The notes below the pieces were generated by a model. That model ran no database searches, was not told where the DNA came from, and saw nothing but the letters and a program-made list of their open reading frames with translations. 64,000 nucleotides of DNA from Eopsaltria australis (Eukaryota; Chordata; Aves; Passeriformes; Petroicidae), in NCBI GenBank assembly GCA_034509425.1, contig JAVTVJ010000945.1, forward strand, positions 124,001 to 188,000. Reading direction: 5' to 3'. The position numbers and the translations under genes were made by a program. This document shows positions 61,401-64,000 of the stretch, one piece after another. The stretch's first letter is position 1; each line of letters begins with the position of its first letter.

Positions 61401-63650
61401 GAATGCTACATAAAGCATTGAAATGACACAGTCTGCAAGACAGCTATTTTAGAAAGCTTCATTTGTACCCTTCTCTCAAAAATCTAGGCAATTAGATAAA
61501 TTTCAGACAATTTCAAACTGTTTGCAATGCCTTTCTTCGCAGTTACTGAGTGAAAAAAGGGAAACTAATTATAAATGGGAAGAATAAACATGCAAAAACC
61601 ACTACAAAAAGCACAAAGCAAATAATAACAAAAGAAAAAAACCTATTTTTTGCCAATGTATTTTCATTACTGCAATAGCTAGGGGTTGACAGTCCAATGA
61701 AATATCTCCAGTGATGATGAAGCCCTATGTCTCTCAAAAGTAAGGGGGTTTTTTGTGTGTTTGAATGAAGAGCCATACTAATACAGTAATATGCCTACAA
61801 AATGTTAGACAGCATTTCCCAGAATCTGGGGAGGGGGGGGTGGGTTCAGTAAAGTGCTCCACATAATATGAATTTTCAAAATTCACATGTTTCAAAAGTT
61901 ATTTTGTTTAGAAAAACTTTAAAAAGTTGTAATATCCTGTGATCCTTAAGAGACTTCTATTACCAATCTGCTTCATCTTTTTCCAACATGAAAAAGCTGC
62001 TCTAACTTGCTGATATAGTGCTTCCATATCCCATAATATGACACTTCAGCAGAAAGACAGATTTAGATAGTTTATAGTTTATAATACAAAGGAGAATGAA
62101 TCTCTGTTCAGATCAACACTCTTCCTTGGAAAGCTGCAAAAAATATGGAATGTACTATCAAATTAAAATAATAACTAAATAACAGCCATAATGAAAATAA
62201 GCAACTCTTATAGAGCAAAGCAATTCTCTAATAACTTATCACTAAAAGCTCTGTACACTCCTTTCTTCATTTATCCTTTTGGATTTTCTTCATCTGAAAA
62301 CTACATTAAATTTCTGGTTTAAGCAAAACACAAGTAAAGTATTTAAGTAAGTTTTAGTAAAATACTCTTACACAGTACTTTTCTCTCTGTCCTATAAAGC
62401 ACCTTAAATATAGATAGCAAATACTGCTCAAGTTTTTAAGTAGTCCGAGGACCAACAGTACTGGGTTTTAAGGTGGAGTTTTAAATAAAAATAGGATTAA
62501 CTATGATATCTATGGTGAGTTTTATGCTCTATATGTTCCCACAGCAAAAGATCATTCACCAAAGGATGATTGAATCTGGTGATGTGTAATGTCAGAACAT
62601 GGAGCTGCATTCAAATTTGGATGAGGAAGGTAACTATAGATAGATTAAGGCCTTACAGAGCTTCTCTACTTTCACAAATACCAAACCACGTATATTCGTT
62701 GGAGTCAAATTTGTTACTCAAGTTAGCCTTTTGCACAGGAATAGTATTCTTTAATACTGGTTTTTGTTCATGATGGAATGAGTGCAGGTGTTAAAGCTTG
62801 GGAGGGGAACAAAAAGATGTTTAAAAGGAGGGAAATAATATCAGTAAAAGAATGAAGCCTTGAAAAAGACACCACATAACTCTACTGCACTGAAGTACAT
62901 TGTAAGAAAATGCAAAAGAATGTTTAAAGTCAACTCAAATATTTCTTAAAAGTATGATCATGTTTTTATATGTACAATATGTTTTGGTCATTTTACTATA
63001 CTAACACAAACAATTACAATTCTATTAAAACATTTCTGCCTGTGATTTGTGCAACGAGGGCTTGTTTCTCACTCTTCTTAACAGGCCCATAAAAACAATG
63101 CCAGTGTTTTTCTTTGTGAGAAGTGGCAGTTATTTTTGTTGTTCTATTATTATTTTTGTTACTATTACTATTGTTGCTATTATTTTCTGTAGACAGTTCT
63201 CGAATTCCTGAATGATTAAGTAGAATTAATGTTTCTTGAATGTTGAAAAAGTGGAAAAAATCAAATTCTCTGTCATAGGGAATGTGGTGCAGAACTGCTA
63301 CCGTGGACCTCTGGAGGGAGAGACGGGAGCTGTTTCGGCAGCCTTGGGTTTCTCTCTGTTTATGTGAAACGGACATTGGCATATCTTGCCTGGACTTTTC
63401 CTGTGGGGTTCATATGGTAGGCAGGGTGGGGAATAGTTGTCTGAGCCATACCAAGGTCAGCCTGCTAGAGCTGACAGTTTCTGTCTCTGTACAAAGAAAA
63501 GAATCAATACTTTTGGACTACGGCTGTGCCCTCAGTGTAAAACAACAAACATGCAGCGTCTGACATGTTTCTAGGTGATTTGTGGCAGAACCTCTTGTCT
63601 GATCTGTATCCAGGAGCTGCTGTGTTACTGCTCTGTGCTTTTCTTCTCTC
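58426..63650. other. Unique intronic sequence
   Basis: No gene recognised. Includes a G-run motif at 61828-61844 and a T/A trinucleotide-like tract at about 63122-63190. The latter makes an Asn-rich minus-strand frame that is an artefact. Confidence 0.55.
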
Positions 63651-63740
63651 TCTCCCCCCCCCAGCTCTGTGATGTCTAATACTTTACTCAGGTACAGAGG
63701 CGTGTGTTCTACCCTACAGCTACTTGTCACTCAATAAATC
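63651..63740 (+). other. Possible antisense terminal exon (splice acceptor plus AATAAA)
   Basis: A strong pyrimidine tract (cttttcttctctctctccc, then further C) ends in CAG at 63662-63664. A CAG|gtacag donor-like site follows 26 bases later, and AATAAA lies at 63733-63738. On the + strand this could be a last exon of a transcript antisense to BNC2. No ORF or other exon supports it. Confidence 0.25.
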
Positions 63741-64000
63741 ACACCTACAAGCACAGTCTGCACATAGTGATCTGGGCTTTAACAAAGGATCAGAGGGACA
63801 AAGTGCAGGCAAGATACTGTAATTATAACAAAAATAAAACATTCAGGGGGCTGTAGCAAAGGCATGGGCTCCCAGGCACTAATAAAATGTTATTAGAATT
63901 GCAGTTTTGTTTCAGTCCTTCAGGTTTCATTTTTAACAAATTTTCCATCTTGGATTCTCTTGTTCATCATCTTTCCAAGATAAAACACAAAGTTTGGGGA
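63741..64000. other. Unique intronic sequence at the right edge
   Basis: Nothing recognised. Confidence 0.5.

Larger units (their letters stand above)
3309..64000 (-). other. BNC2: BNC2 upstream intron (at least 60.7 kb)
   Basis: Everything to the right of the exon is intronic with respect to BNC2, unless alternative exons exist; the gene is known for very large early introns and many alternative exons in mammals. I searched by eye for the preceding coding exon (expected to end just before AIRC) and found none, so the intron extends past 64000. It contains the retroviral insertion, four CR1 fragments, MIR-like remnants, simple repeats and a duplicated 169-bp unit, described separately. Confidence 0.75.

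Noticed and set aside
63014..63382. 122-codon minus-strand ORF with Asn-rich segment
   Set aside because: The Asn run comes from a T/A trinucleotide-like tract; no conserved domain and no splice framing.

Overview
The window is vertebrate nuclear DNA, almost certainly from a bird and probably a songbird. It is AT-rich, intron-like and without long conserved ORFs. It carries several CR1 LINE 3' ends (the dominant avian retrotransposon), one young class II (betaretrovirus/ERVK-like) endogenous retrovirus, and a few ancient MIR-like fragments. The bird call is inferred from the repeats. The songbird call and the Z-chromosome placement (BNC2 is Z-linked in chicken and zebra finch) are inference.

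One host coding exon is clear: a 103-bp minus-strand exon at 3206-3308. It has a strong acceptor with branch point and a GTAAG donor, and encodes the Cys-rich N-terminal piece of basonuclin-2 (BNC2), a zinc-finger nuclear protein. The gene runs right to left, so 1-3205 is the downstream intron and 3309-64000 is at least 60.7 kb of the upstream intron. I found no sequence matching the preceding BNC2 coding exon, and no tRNA, rRNA, CRISPR or bacterial-type feature.

Layout: 1-7992, unique intron around the exon, with a 51-bp A run and an 18-bp perfect palindrome. 7993-11179, a complete LTR-flanked retrovirus-derived element in + orientation (antisense to BNC2): two 574-bp LTRs differing at 12 sites, a 6-bp target duplication, a Lys-type primer binding site and a polypurine tract. 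Only about 2 kb lies between the LTRs; it holds a gag matrix start, a proline-rich and capsid-like ORF, an env-tail remnant, and no pol. 11180-25825, unique intron with two CR1 fragments, simple repeats, the first copy of a 169-bp duplicated unit, and a Cys-rich ORF of unknown meaning. 25866-46434, unique intron with MIR-like pieces, a CR1, a G-quadruplex motif and a large purine-only hexamer array. 46435-64000, the second copy of the 169-bp unit, a GC-rich CR1 fragment with a decayed reverse-transcriptase frame, and a possible antisense terminal exon near the right edge.

The most interesting items are the compact non-autonomous retrovirus and the near-identical 169-bp unit present twice 25.7 kb apart. 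In the retrovirus, the matrix frame and the next ORF are related by a -1 shift at a canonical slippery heptamer, and a CpG-rich segment carries a YY1-type motif. Everything else is ordinary intron.
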